Assembly: GCA_009363175.1 (NCBI GenBank)
Contig: CP045205.1
Location: 2,232,001-2,296,000 of the forward strand
Length of the DNA: 64,000 bases
Direction: 5' to 3'
Source of the DNA: Citrobacter telavivensis
Lineage (GTDB): Bacteria > Pseudomonadota > Gammaproteobacteria > Enterobacterales > Enterobacteriaceae
Position numbers and translations under genes: made by a program. The notes beneath the pieces are model-generated. The model ran no database searches, was not told the origin of the DNA, and worked only from the letters and a program-made list of their open reading frames with translations. The first letter of the stretch is position 1, and each line of letters opens with the position of its first letter. Positions 34,003 to 42,689 of the stretch are shown in pieces.

Positions 34003-35132
34003 CAGAGCTGGAAATTACTCAGATCGTCGGTATCGACTTCGGAGTCGATCTGCCCGACCAGATAAGAGCTTACCTCCACTTCCTGCGGGGCCACCTGAAC
34101 GTTATCGGACACCAGCCAGGTGTTGATCCACGGAATCGGGTTTGAACGGGTCTGGAACGGCAGATCCAGTCCGACCGCCTGCATACGAATGTTGGTGATG
34201 TATTCGACGTACTGGCAAAGAATGTCTTTGTTCAGGCCGATCATCGAACCGTCGCGGAACAGGTAGTCTGCCCACTCTTTTTCCTGCAGCGCGGCCTGCA
34301 CAAACAGATCATAGCACTCCTGCTTACACTCTTCCGCGATTTCCGCCATTTCCGGATCGTCAACGCCGCTGCGCAGCAGGTTCAGCATATGCTGAGTGCC
34401 GGTCAGGTGCAGCGCTTCGTCACGGGCAATCAGGCGAATGATTTTGGCGTTGCCTTCCATCAGTTCGCGCTCGGCAAAAGCGAAAGAGCAGGCGAAGCTG
34501 ACGTAGAAGCGAATCGCTTCCAGCGCGTTGACGCTCATCAGGCACAGATACAGTTTTTTCTTCAGCGCGCGCAGGTTCACGGTGACGGTTTTACCGTTCA
34601 CGGTGTGCGTCCCTTCGCCCAGCAGATGCCAGTAGCTGGTCATCTCAATCAGCTCATCGTAATAGCTGGAAATCCCTTCCGCACGTTTCTGGATCTGCTC
34701 GTTGGTGACGATGTCATCAAACACGATTGCCGGATCGTTAACGATATTACGGATGATATGGGTGTAAGAGCGCGAATGAATGGTCTCAGAGAAGGCCCAG
34801 GTTTCGACCCAGGTTTCCAGTTCCGGAATGGAGATCAGCGGCAGCAGCGCCACGTTCGGACTACGTCCCTGAATGGAGTCCAGCAGCGTCTGGTACTTCA
34901 GGTTGCTGATAAAAATATGTTTTTCGTGCTCCGGCAGCGCCTGGTAGTCGATGCGGTCGCGGGAAACGTCAACCTCTTCAGGACGCCAGAAGAATGAGAG
35001 TTGCTTTTCGATCAGTTTTTCGAAGATGTCATATTTTTGCTGATCGTAGCGGGCCACGTTAACCGGCTGACCAAAAAACATCGGTTCCAGAAGCTGGTCA
35101 TTTTTCGTCTGTGAAAAAGTGGTGTATGCCAT
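34002..35132 (-). CDS. nrdB: Class Ia ribonucleotide reductase beta subunit NrdB
   Basis: 376 residues. The radical Tyr is residue 123 (122 after Met removal) in IHSRSYTHI, with Glu116 and His119 as iron ligands just before it; Asp85 is in LDSIQGR; the second Glu/His set is in RDEALHLTGT. The C-terminal tail DTDDLSNFQL is the usual NrdA docking peptide. It is separated from nrdA by a 439-base gap filled by REP repeats. Confidence 0.98.
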   Translation of the reverse strand: MAYTTFSQTKNDQLLEPMFFGQPVNVARYDQQKYDIFEKLIEKQLSFFWRPEEVDVSRDRIDYQALPEHEKHIFISNLKYQTLLDSIQGRSPNVALLPLISIPELETWVETWAFSETIHSRSYTHIIRNIVNDPAIVFDDIVTNEQIQKRAEGISSYYDELIEMTSYWHLLGEGTHTVNGKTVTVNLRALKKKLYLCLMSVNALEAIRFYVSFACSFAFAERELMEGNAKIIRLIARDEALHLTGTQHMLNLLRSGVDDPEMAEIAEECKQECYDLFVQAALQEKEWADYLFRDGSMIGLNKDILCQYVEYITNIRMQAVGLDLPFQTRSNPIPWINTWLVSDNVQVAPQEVEVSSYLVGQIDSEVDTDDLSNFQL

Positions 35133-35157
35133 GAATATGTCCTGTTTGGAGTTTAAT

Positions 35158-35566
35158 GCCGGATGGCGTTACGCTTATCCGGCCTACAACACTTTAATGC
35201 CGGATGGCGCTACGCTTATCCGGCCTACAACGCTTTAATGCCGGATGGCGCTATGTTTATCCGGCCTACAACACGTTAATGCCGGATGGCGCTACGCTTA
35301 TCCGGCCGACAACACGTTAATGCCGGATGGCGCTACGCTTATACGGCTTACAACACGTTAATGCCGGATGGCGCTACGCTTATCCGGCCTGCAACACGTT
35401 AAGGTCGGATGGCGCTATGCTTCCGGCCTACAACGCTTTAATGCCGGATGGCGTTACGCTTATCCGGCCTACAACGCTTTAATGCCGGATGGCGCTACGC
35501 TTATCTGGGCTACAACACGATGCATTTGTAGGCCGGATAAGGCGTTTACGCCGCCATCCGGCATCA
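35158..35566. repeat. Nine-copy REP array plus one inverted REP between nrdA and nrdB
   Basis: Nine direct units begin at 35158, 35199, 35240, 35281, 35322, 35363, 35404, 35443 and 35484. All have a 41-base period except the seventh, which is 39 (CTTAT shortened to CTT). Each reads GCCGGATGGCG, then CTTATCCGGCC-TACAAC, an imperfect hairpin-forming palindrome. Copies differ at scattered bases (for example GGCCGAC in unit 4, TATACGG in unit 5, GTCGGATGG in unit 7). A single REP in the opposite orientation (about 35526-35565) closes the array. It fills the intergenic gap; no gene is present. Confidence 0.95.
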
Positions 35567-35571
35567 CAATA

Positions 35572-37857
35572 TCAGATCTTACATGCGCCGCTTTCGCAGC
35601 CATCATCCTGAATGGAGGGCACCAGATCGTCCTGGGCATCTTCCGCGCCGTCGCGGGTGTTCTGATAATACAGCGTTTTGACCCCGAACTTATAGGCGGT
35701 GAGCAGGTCTTTCAGCAACTGCTGCATCGGCACTTTTCCTGACGGGAAGCGTGACGGATCGTAGTTGGTGTTGGCCGAAATCGACTGATCGATAAACTTC
35801 TGCATGATGCCGACCAGTTGCAGATAGCCGTCGTTGCCCGGCATTTCCCACAGCAGTTCATAGGCGTTGCCCAGGTGCTCGTAGTCCGGCACTACCTGAC
35901 GCAGAATACCGTCTTTCGACGCTTTAATGCTGACGTAACCGCGCGGTGGCTCGATACCGTTAGTGGCGTTCGAGATCTGCGAAGAGGTTTCGGACGGCAT
36001 CAGGGCAGAGAGCGTTGAGTTACGCAGACCAAAGGTCTTGATGGACTCACGAAGCGCTTCCCAGTCATGATGCAGTGGTTCGTCGGCGATAGCATCCAGA
36101 TCTTTCTTGTAGGTATCGATCGGCAGAATGCCCTGCGCGTAGGTGGTTTCGTTAAACCACGGGCAGGCGCCTTGTTCGATAGCCAGTTCGTTAGAGGCCT
36201 TCAGCAGATAGTACTGAATGGCTTCAAACGTCTTGTGCGTCAGGTTGTTGGCGCTGCCGTCGGAGTAGCGCTTACCGTTTTTCGCCAGCCAGTAAGCAAA
36301 GTTAATCACGCCGATACCCAGCGTACGACGACCCATCGCTCCGCGTTTGGCGGCCGGGATCGGGTAGTCCTGATAATCTAACAGCGCATCAAGGGCGCGA
36401 ACGGCCAGTACCGCCAGCTCTTCCAGTTCCTCGAGGCTGTTGATCGCCCCCAGGTTGAACGCGGAGAGTGTACACAGGGCGATTTCACCGTTTTCGTCGT
36501 TCACATCCATCAGCGGTTTGGTGGGCAGGGCGATTTCCAGGCACAGGTTAGACTGGCGTACCGGCGCAACCCGCGGATCGAACGGGCTGTGGGTGTTGCA
36601 GTGGTCAACGTTCTGAATGTAGATACGACCCGTAGACGCACGTTCCTGCATCATCAGAGAGAACAGTTCGACCGCTTTGACACGCTGTTTGCGGATGCTG
36701 TCATCGTTTTCATATTTTACGTACAGGCGTTCGAATTCATCCTGATCGGCGAAGAACGCGTCATACAGCCCCGGAACATCGGATGGGCTGAAGAGCGTAA
36801 TGTCGCCGCCTTTCAGCAGACGGGTGTACATCAGCTTGTTGATTTGTACGCCGTAGTCCATGTGACGAACGCGGTTGCCTTCCACACCACGGTTGTTTTT
36901 CAGTACCAACAGGCTTTCAACTTCCAGATGCCACATCGGGTAGAACAGCGTGGCCGCCCCGCCGCGTACGCCGCCCTGAGAGCAGGACTTCACTGCGGTC
37001 TGGAAGTGTTTATAGAACGGGATACAGCCGGTGTGGAACGCTTCGCCACCGCGAATCGGACTGCCCAGCGCACGAATACGACCCGCGTTGATACCGATAC
37101 CGGCACGCTGGGAGACGTATTTTACAATCGCGCTGGAGGTGGCGTTGATTGAGTCCAGGCTGTCGCCACACTCGATCAGTACGCAGGAACTGAACTGGCG
37201 CGTCGGGGTACGAACGCCGGACATAATCGGCGTCGGCAGCGAAATTTTGAACGTTGAGACCGCGTCATAAAAACGCTTTACGTATTCCAGACGGGTATCA
37301 CGCGGGTAGTTAGAGAACAGGCAAGCCGCCACCAGAATATAGAGGAACTGGGCGCTTTCGTAGATCTCACCGGTGACACGGTTCTGGACCAGATATTTCC
37401 CTTCCAGCTGCTTAACGGCGGCGTAGGAGAAGGTCATATCACGGTCGTGTACGATAAACGAGTCCATCTGCTTGAACTCTTCTTCCGTGTAGTCTTCCAG
37501 CAGATGATTGTCGTATTTGCCCATTTCAACCATTTTCACCACATGGTCAAACAGTTTCGGCGGTTCGAACTCGCCGTAGGCTTTTTTACGCAGATGGAAA
37601 ATCGCCAGGCGCGCAGCCAGGTACTGGTAATCCGGCGCTTCGCGAGAGATCAGGTCCGCCGCCGCTTTAATGATGGTTTCATGAATATCGGAGGTCTTGA
37701 TACCGTCATAAAACTGGATGTGGGAGCGCAGTTCGACCTGAGAAATCGATACGTTATTCAGCCCTTCCGCCGCCCAATCCAGAACCCGATGGATTTTGTC
37801 GAGATTGATGCGCTCTGTACTACCATCACGCTTTGTCACCAGCAGACTCTGATTCAT
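35572..37857 (-). CDS. nrdA: Class Ia ribonucleotide reductase alpha subunit NrdA
   Basis: 761 residues from ATG 37857 (MNQSLLVTKRDGS). An N-terminal ATP cone (to about residue 95) precedes the ten-stranded barrel. The active-site Cys439 and Glu441 are in SNLCLEIALP, Cys462 in ALCTLSAFN, and the C-terminal pair in DGCESGACKI. Reduces ribonucleoside diphosphates for DNA synthesis. Upstream are DnaA and NrdR sites. Confidence 0.98.
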   Translation of the reverse strand: MNQSLLVTKRDGSTERINLDKIHRVLDWAAEGLNNVSISQVELRSHIQFYDGIKTSDIHETIIKAAADLISREAPDYQYLAARLAIFHLRKKAYGEFEPPKLFDHVVKMVEMGKYDNHLLEDYTEEEFKQMDSFIVHDRDMTFSYAAVKQLEGKYLVQNRVTGEIYESAQFLYILVAACLFSNYPRDTRLEYVKRFYDAVSTFKISLPTPIMSGVRTPTRQFSSCVLIECGDSLDSINATSSAIVKYVSQRAGIGINAGRIRALGSPIRGGEAFHTGCIPFYKHFQTAVKSCSQGGVRGGAATLFYPMWHLEVESLLVLKNNRGVEGNRVRHMDYGVQINKLMYTRLLKGGDITLFSPSDVPGLYDAFFADQDEFERLYVKYENDDSIRKQRVKAVELFSLMMQERASTGRIYIQNVDHCNTHSPFDPRVAPVRQSNLCLEIALPTKPLMDVNDENGEIALCTLSAFNLGAINSLEELEELAVLAVRALDALLDYQDYPIPAAKRGAMGRRTLGIGVINFAYWLAKNGKRYSDGSANNLTHKTFEAIQYYLLKASNELAIEQGACPWFNETTYAQGILPIDTYKKDLDAIADEPLHHDWEALRESIKTFGLRNSTLSALMPSETSSQISNATNGIEPPRGYVSIKASKDGILRQVVPDYEHLGNAYELLWEMPGNDGYLQLVGIMQKFIDQSISANTNYDPSRFPSGKVPMQQLLKDLLTAYKFGVKTLYYQNTRDGAEDAQDDLVPSIQDDGCESGACKI

Positions 37858-37898
37858 GTGGTTTTTACCTGTCCGTGAAAGAAAAAATATCCCCTGCA

Positions 37899-37983
37899 TT
37901 ATCCACAATGCCACCTTGTGACTAACTCTGTGGATAAATACTATATATAGGGGTTGAGTGTTAAAGTAAACGCTATATGGTGA
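37899..37983 (-). promoter_or_regulatory. nrdA promoter with two DnaA boxes and NrdR-like boxes
   Basis: TTATCCACA (37899-37907) and TGTGGATAA (37929-37937) are both perfect DnaA 9-mers in opposite orientation. Next to them, ACTATATATAGG (from 37940) and CGCTATATGG (from 37971) are about three helical turns apart, as pairs of NrdR boxes are. This matches the known DnaA and NrdR control of nrdAB in E. coli. Confidence 0.75.
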
Positions 37984-38208
37984 GTATTCTAGTAGGGATT
38001 CTTTTCAGCACAAGAGTTGATTTTGAGGTTAAATTGAGGTTGCAAAAGGGTAAGAAAGGCTAAGTGCGCGTCTTATAAGGCCTGGCGGGGATGTCAATAA
38101 TTTATAAAAAAAATAGATAATTTGATCGAGTGCTGATTTCTTCAACGAAGGTGTAGAATCTTCTTATGACCTGGCGCAAGTTTTGTAACCTGGGTACAGG
38201 CGAGAGAT

Positions 38209-38287
38209 GCCGAATGGCGACGTAAACGTCTTATCCGGCCTACAGGGCATATTTCCGTAGGCCTGATAAGCGTAGTGCCATCAGGCA
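38209..38287. repeat. BIME (paired REP) between ubiG and the nrdA promoter
   Basis: GCCGAATGGCG..CTTATCCGGCC followed by GTAGGCCTGATAAGCG..GCCATCAGGCA are two REP elements in opposite orientation, just after the ubiG stop. The rest of the 436-base gap (37858-38293) holds the nrdA control region and AT-rich sequence. The E. coli yfaL gene is not here. Confidence 0.88.
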
Positions 38288-38293
38288 AGTGGA

Positions 38294-39022
38294 TTATTCC
38301 GCGTTCGCCGTGGTGTGCACCATATAGTTCACATCAACGCCGGGGCCAAGCTTGAAGGTGTTGGTGATAGGGTTGAAATGCAACCCGGTCATATGGCGTT
38401 CCTGCAATACCGTCTGATCCACCCAGCCTAACAGCTCCGCAGGTTTAATAAATTTTTTAACATCATGGGTCCCTTTCGGCACCATGCGCAGAATATATTC
38501 CGCGCCGACAACGGCCATCAGCCAGGATTTGCCATTGCGGTTAAGGGTTGAGAAGAACACCTCGCCGCCGGGTTTGACCAGTTGCGCACAGGCTCTGACC
38601 ACCGATTGCGGATCGGGCACATGCTCCAGCATCTCCATGCAGGTCACCACGTCATACTGGTGGGCATGTTTCGCTGCGTGTTCTTCCACGGTTTCCTGCA
38701 CGTAATCCACCTGGATACCACTTTCCAGCGCATGCAGTTTTGCTACCTGCAAGGGCTCAAAGCCCATATCCAGACCGGTCACCGTGGCACCTTCACGGGC
38801 CATACTCTCTGCCAGAATGCCGCCGCCGCAGCCCACATCGAGCACCTTTTTACCAAACAGGCCGCCTGCGCGTTCAGCAATGTAACCCAGTCGCAGCGGG
38901 TTAATGCGATGCAATGGCTTAAATTCGCCTTCCAGATCCCACCAGCGTGACGCGACGGCTTCAAACTTGGCAATTTCTTCGTGGTCAACGTTGTGGTTTA
39001 CCGGTGGTTTTACGGCATTCAT
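38294..39022 (-). CDS. ubiG: Ubiquinone biosynthesis O-methyltransferase UbiG
   Basis: 242 residues. SAM-binding motif VLDVGCGGGILAESMA, then GLDMG and CMEMLEHVPDP. Carries out both O-methylations in ubiquinone synthesis. C-terminal GPGVDVNYMVHT is typical. Divergent from gyrA (146-base gap). Confidence 0.97.
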   Translation of the reverse strand: MNAVKPPVNHNVDHEEIAKFEAVASRWWDLEGEFKPLHRINPLRLGYIAERAGGLFGKKVLDVGCGGGILAESMAREGATVTGLDMGFEPLQVAKLHALESGIQVDYVQETVEEHAAKHAHQYDVVTCMEMLEHVPDPQSVVRACAQLVKPGGEVFFSTLNRNGKSWLMAVVGAEYILRMVPKGTHDVKKFIKPAELLGWVDQTVLQERHMTGLHFNPITNTFKLGPGVDVNYMVHTTANAE

Positions 39023-39115
39023 CGGGGCTTTTACTCCTTCTATGGCTTGTTACAGGAGTATATCAGTCAACGCGGGTGAATAAAGCTTATTGGTTTACCT
39101 CAATCGGTGCGGATG

Positions 39116-39124
39116 TGTTATAAT
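39116..39124 (+). promoter_or_regulatory. gyrA promoter, extended -10
   Basis: TG-T-TATAAT (39116-39124) is a perfect -10 with the extended TG, 45 bases before the gyrA ATG. TTTACC at 39094-39099 is a weak, over-spaced -35. Strong -10 and weak -35 agree with the supercoiling-sensitive gyrA promoter of E. coli. Confidence 0.7.
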
Positions 39125-39168
39125 TTGCGACCTTTGAATCCGGGATACAGTAGAGGGATAGCGGTTAG

Positions 39169-41805
39169 ATGAGCGACCTTGCGAGAGAAATTACACCGGT
39201 CAACATTGAGGAAGAGCTGAAGAACTCTTATCTGGATTATGCGATGTCGGTCATTGTTGGCCGTGCGCTGCCGGATGTCCGAGATGGCCTGAAGCCGGTA
39301 CACCGTCGCGTACTTTACGCCATGAACGTATTGGGCAATGACTGGAACAAAGCCTACAAAAAATCAGCCCGTGTCGTTGGCGACGTCATCGGTAAATACC
39401 ACCCGCACGGCGACTCTGCGGTATATGACACCATTGTTCGTATGGCTCAGCCGTTCTCGCTGCGATATATGCTGGTGGATGGTCAGGGGAACTTCGGTTC
39501 CATTGACGGCGACTCTGCGGCGGCGATGCGTTATACGGAAATCCGTCTGGCGAAGATTGCCCATGAGTTGATGGCGGATCTGGAAAAAGAGACGGTTGAT
39601 TTTGTCGACAACTATGACGGCACGGAAAAAATCCCTGACGTTATGCCGACCAAAATCCCTAACCTGTTAGTGAACGGCTCCTCCGGTATCGCGGTTGGGA
39701 TGGCGACTAACATTCCGCCGCACAACCTGACTGAAGTGGTCAACGGGTGTCTGGCGTATATCGACGATGAAGACATCAGCATTGAAGGGCTGATGGAATA
39801 CATCCCGGGTCCGGACTTCCCGACGGCGGCGATTATCAATGGTCGTCGCGGCATTGAAGAAGCCTACCGTACCGGTCGCGGCAAAGTGTACATTCGCGCC
39901 CGCGCGGAAGTGGAAGCTGACGCGAAAACCGGTCGTGAAACCATCATTGTTCATGAAATCCCGTATCAGGTGAACAAAGCGCGCCTGATCGAGAAAATTG
40001 CGGAACTGGTAAAAGACAAACGCGTTGAAGGCATCAGCGCGCTGCGTGATGAGTCTGATAAAGACGGTATGCGCATCGTGATTGAAGTTAAACGTGACGC
40101 GGTTGGGGAAGTGGTACTCAACAACCTCTACTCCCAGACCCAGCTGCAGGTCTCTTTCGGTATCAACATGGTGGCACTACACCATGGTCAGCCGAAGATC
40201 ATGAACCTGAAGGACATTATTTCAGCGTTTGTGCGCCACCGTCGTGAAGTGGTGACCCGCCGTACCATTTTCGAACTGCGTAAAGCCCGCGATCGTGCGC
40301 ATATCCTCGAAGCGCTGGCGATTGCGTTGGCGAACATCGACCCGATCATTGAACTGATCCGTCGCGCGCCGACCCCGGCGGAAGCGAAAGCGGGGCTGAT
40401 TGCGCGTCCGTGGGATCTGGGCAACGTGGCGGCGATGCTGGAACGTGCCGGTGATGATGCCGCGCGTCCGGAGTGGCTGGAGCCTGAATTTGGCGTGCGT
40501 GACGGTCAGTACTACCTGACGGAACAGCAGGCCCAGGCGATTCTGGATCTGCGTCTGCAGAAACTGACCGGCCTTGAGCACGAAAAACTGCTCGACGAAT
40601 ACAAAGAGCTGTTGGAACAGATTGCCGAACTGCTGCACATTCTGGGCAGCGCCGATCGCCTGATGGAAGTGATCCGCGAAGAGCTGGAACTGATCCGCGA
40701 TCAGTTCGGCGACCAGCGTCGTACCGAAATCACCGCCAACAGCGCCGATATCAATATCGAAGATCTGATCAACCAGGAAGATGTGGTTGTCACCCTGTCT
40801 CACCAGGGCTACGTGAAGTATCAGCCGCTGACCGACTACGAAGCACAACGTCGTGGTGGGAAAGGCAAATCTGCTGCGCGTATTAAAGAAGAAGACTTTA
40901 TTGACCGCCTGCTGGTGGCCAACACCCATGACACGATCCTCTGCTTCTCCAGCCGTGGTCGTCTGTACTGGATGAAGGTGTATCAGTTGCCTGAAGCGAG
41001 TCGTGGCGCGCGTGGTCGTCCGATCGTCAATCTGCTGCCGCTGGAAGCCAACGAACGCATCACTGCCATCCTGCCGGTACGCGAGTACGAAGAGGGCGTG
41101 AACGTCTTTATGGCGACTGCCAGCGGTACGGTGAAGAAAACGGCGCTGACCGAGTTCAGCCGTCCGCGTTCTGCCGGTATCATTGCGGTAAATCTGAACG
41201 ACGGCGACGAACTGATTGGCGTGGATCTGACCTCCGGTTCCGACGAAGTCATGCTGTTCTCGGCGGCGGGCAAAGTGGTGCGCTTTAAAGAGAATGCCGT
41301 CCGTGCGATGGGCCGTACCGCGACCGGCGTCCGGGGTATCAAACTGGCGGGCGAAGACAAAGTCGTCTCTCTGATTATCCCACGCGGTGAAGGCGCGATC
41401 CTGACCGTAACGCAAAACGGTTACGGTAAGCGTACGGCGGCGGAAGAGTATCCGACCAAGTCCCGTGCGACGCAGGGCGTTATCTCTATCAAAGTGACCG
41501 AGCGCAACGGCTCCGTTGTTGGCGCGGTGCAAGTCGATGACTGCGACCAGATCATGATGATCACCGATGCCGGTACGTTAGTGCGTACTCGCGTGTCGGA
41601 AATCAGCGTGGTAGGGCGTAACACTCAGGGCGTGATCCTCATCCGTACCGCGGAAGATGAAAACGTGGTGGGTCTGCAGCGTGTGGCTGAGCCAGTGGAT
41701 GACGAAGACCTCGATTCTATCGACGGTAGCGCGGCGGAAGGGGATGATGATATCGCCCCGGAAGCGGAAACCGACGACGATGTCGCAGACGATGCTGACG
41801 AGTAA
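39169..41805 (+). CDS. gyrA: DNA gyrase subunit A
   Basis: 878 residues. The N-terminal breakage-reunion domain has catalytic Tyr122; the quinolone-determining region reads HPHGDSAVYDTIVR, with Ser83 and Asp87, the susceptible wild type. The GyrA-box QRRGGKG is near residue 560 and starts the DNA-wrapping beta-pinwheel. The acidic tail is aspartate-rich and slightly longer than in E. coli. Terminator at 41830-41854. Confidence 0.99.
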   Translation: MSDLAREITPVNIEEELKNSYLDYAMSVIVGRALPDVRDGLKPVHRRVLYAMNVLGNDWNKAYKKSARVVGDVIGKYHPHGDSAVYDTIVRMAQPFSLRYMLVDGQGNFGSIDGDSAAAMRYTEIRLAKIAHELMADLEKETVDFVDNYDGTEKIPDVMPTKIPNLLVNGSSGIAVGMATNIPPHNLTEVVNGCLAYIDDEDISIEGLMEYIPGPDFPTAAIINGRRGIEEAYRTGRGKVYIRARAEVEADAKTGRETIIVHEIPYQVNKARLIEKIAELVKDKRVEGISALRDESDKDGMRIVIEVKRDAVGEVVLNNLYSQTQLQVSFGINMVALHHGQPKIMNLKDIISAFVRHRREVVTRRTIFELRKARDRAHILEALAIALANIDPIIELIRRAPTPAEAKAGLIARPWDLGNVAAMLERAGDDAARPEWLEPEFGVRDGQYYLTEQQAQAILDLRLQKLTGLEHEKLLDEYKELLEQIAELLHILGSADRLMEVIREELELIRDQFGDQRRTEITANSADINIEDLINQEDVVVTLSHQGYVKYQPLTDYEAQRRGGKGKSAARIKEEDFIDRLLVANTHDTILCFSSRGRLYWMKVYQLPEASRGARGRPIVNLLPLEANERITAILPVREYEEGVNVFMATASGTVKKTALTEFSRPRSAGIIAVNLNDGDELIGVDLTSGSDEVMLFSAAGKVVRFKENAVRAMGRTATGVRGIKLAGEDKVVSLIIPRGEGAILTVTQNGYGKRTAAEEYPTKSRATQGVISIKVTERNGSVVGAVQVDDCDQIMMITDAGTLVRTRVSEISVVGRNTQGVILIRTAEDENVVGLQRVAEPVDDEDLDSIDGSAAEGDDDIAPEAETDDDVADDADE

Positions 41806-41829
41806 TTAGCGGGTTTACATACCACACAA

Positions 41830-41854
41830 AAGGGAGGCTTAGCCTCCCTTTTTT
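41830..41854 (+). terminator. Rho-independent terminator of gyrA
   Basis: AAGGGAGGC-TTA-GCCTCCCTT is a perfect 9-bp stem with a three-base loop followed by TTTT. Confidence 0.95.
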
Positions 41855-42158
41855 ACGTCCTGAATTCACTATTCCCCTTGTCAACATTCGTGTCAGGGTG
41901 GTTTTGTATTTCATGTATAAAAATACAGAATTAAATGAATACTTATAACTCTGTGAAGGTGCTCACTGTTTGTTCAGCCATTTACCGCTAACTTTCCTCT
42001 TACCGAATACCGATATTTAAGATTCACTTCTGGAGGAGAACTGAAAAAATATTTAATAAAAACATCTGAGGTTTTGAAGAAAAAGCGTTGGCTGCCTTCG
42101 TCTGTCAGTTCACTTCTGACGGATGAATATACTTATACCTACACGTTGGGAGTTAACT
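41855..42158 (+). promoter_or_regulatory. Control region of the PTS island
   Basis: 304 bases, AT-rich compared with neighbours, no gene. TGTGA-AGGTGC-TCACT (41952-41967) is a 9/10 CRP site. TGTATTT-N9-AAATACA (41905-41927) is a palindrome that could be the RpiR operator. TATTTA near 42014 would be a -10 at class-I distance from the CRP site. GTCAG/CTGAC (42104-42120) is a small hairpin in the leader. The GGGAG before 42159 is the ribosome site. Confidence 0.55.
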
Positions 42159-42680
42159 ATGATAGTTGAAATTGCAGAAGGCTTTATCCATCTTTTTCAG
42201 AGCGCAGGTAAGATATTCTCCGGGATGATCGTCAGTACCATTCCGATGCTGATAACCTTAATTTTGACCGTTAATTTTATTATGAAATTAATTGGCCAAC
42301 AGCGAATGGAAAAAGTCGCCACCCTGATGGGGAAATCAAAAATATTAACCTATGGAATTTTACCCAGTTTTGCCTGGTTCTTCCTCAGCAGTCCGGGCGC
42401 GTTGACGATGGGTAAATTTTTACCAGAACGCTGTAAACCTGCTTATCAGGATGCACTGGGTAGCACCGTACACCCGCTGACGTCTCTGTTCCCACACATT
42501 GTACCATCGGAGCTCTTTATCTGGCTGGGCGTCGCCGCCGGTCTGACCCGACTCGACCTTCCGGTTGCCGATCTGGCTTTGCGCTATATCGCCGCGGGTA
42601 TTCTACTCGGCTTTATCCGTGGTTTTCTTACGGAATATATCTTCACCCGGCTGGAGAAACGCGAACTTAATCAGGAATAA
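42159..42680 (+). CDS. PTS glucitol/sorbitol-family EIIC component (SrlA-like)
   Basis: 173 residues from ATG 42159 (MIVEIAEGFIHLFQSAGKIF), chosen over ATG 42123 for its GGGAG site. Strongly hydrophobic with several membrane helices; HIVPSELFIWLGVAAGLTRLDLP aligns with the conserved PGELFVYLGIASGLT region of E. coli SrlA. Forms the sugar channel with the C-terminal half of the gene at 43069. Sequence similarity to SrlA looks moderate, so the substrate may not be glucitol. First gene of a four-gene plus-strand unit not found at this site in E. coli. Confidence 0.88.
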   Translation: MIVEIAEGFIHLFQSAGKIFSGMIVSTIPMLITLILTVNFIMKLIGQQRMEKVATLMGKSKILTYGILPSFAWFFLSSPGALTMGKFLPERCKPAYQDALGSTVHPLTSLFPHIVPSELFIWLGVAAGLTRLDLPVADLALRYIAAGILLGFIRGFLTEYIFTRLEKRELNQE

Positions 42681-42689
42681 GGGAAAACA

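Noticed and set aside
35158..35524. CRISPR-like regular repeats
   Set aside because: The 41-base units abut directly with no unique spacers and match REP sequence; no cas genes nearby.
35368..35742. 124-codon open frame through the REP array
   Set aside because: Its first 50 codons are the translated 41-base repeats and the rest is antisense to nrdA; not a gene.
37899..37937. Possible replication origin because of two DnaA boxes
   Set aside because: Only two boxes, no AT-rich unwinding repeats with GATC cluster, and the sites belong to the known nrdA promoter.
40222..41532. 436-codon open frame antisense to gyrA
   Set aside because: It is a shadow of the gyrA codon pattern, has no recognisable domain, and overlaps a universally conserved gene in full.
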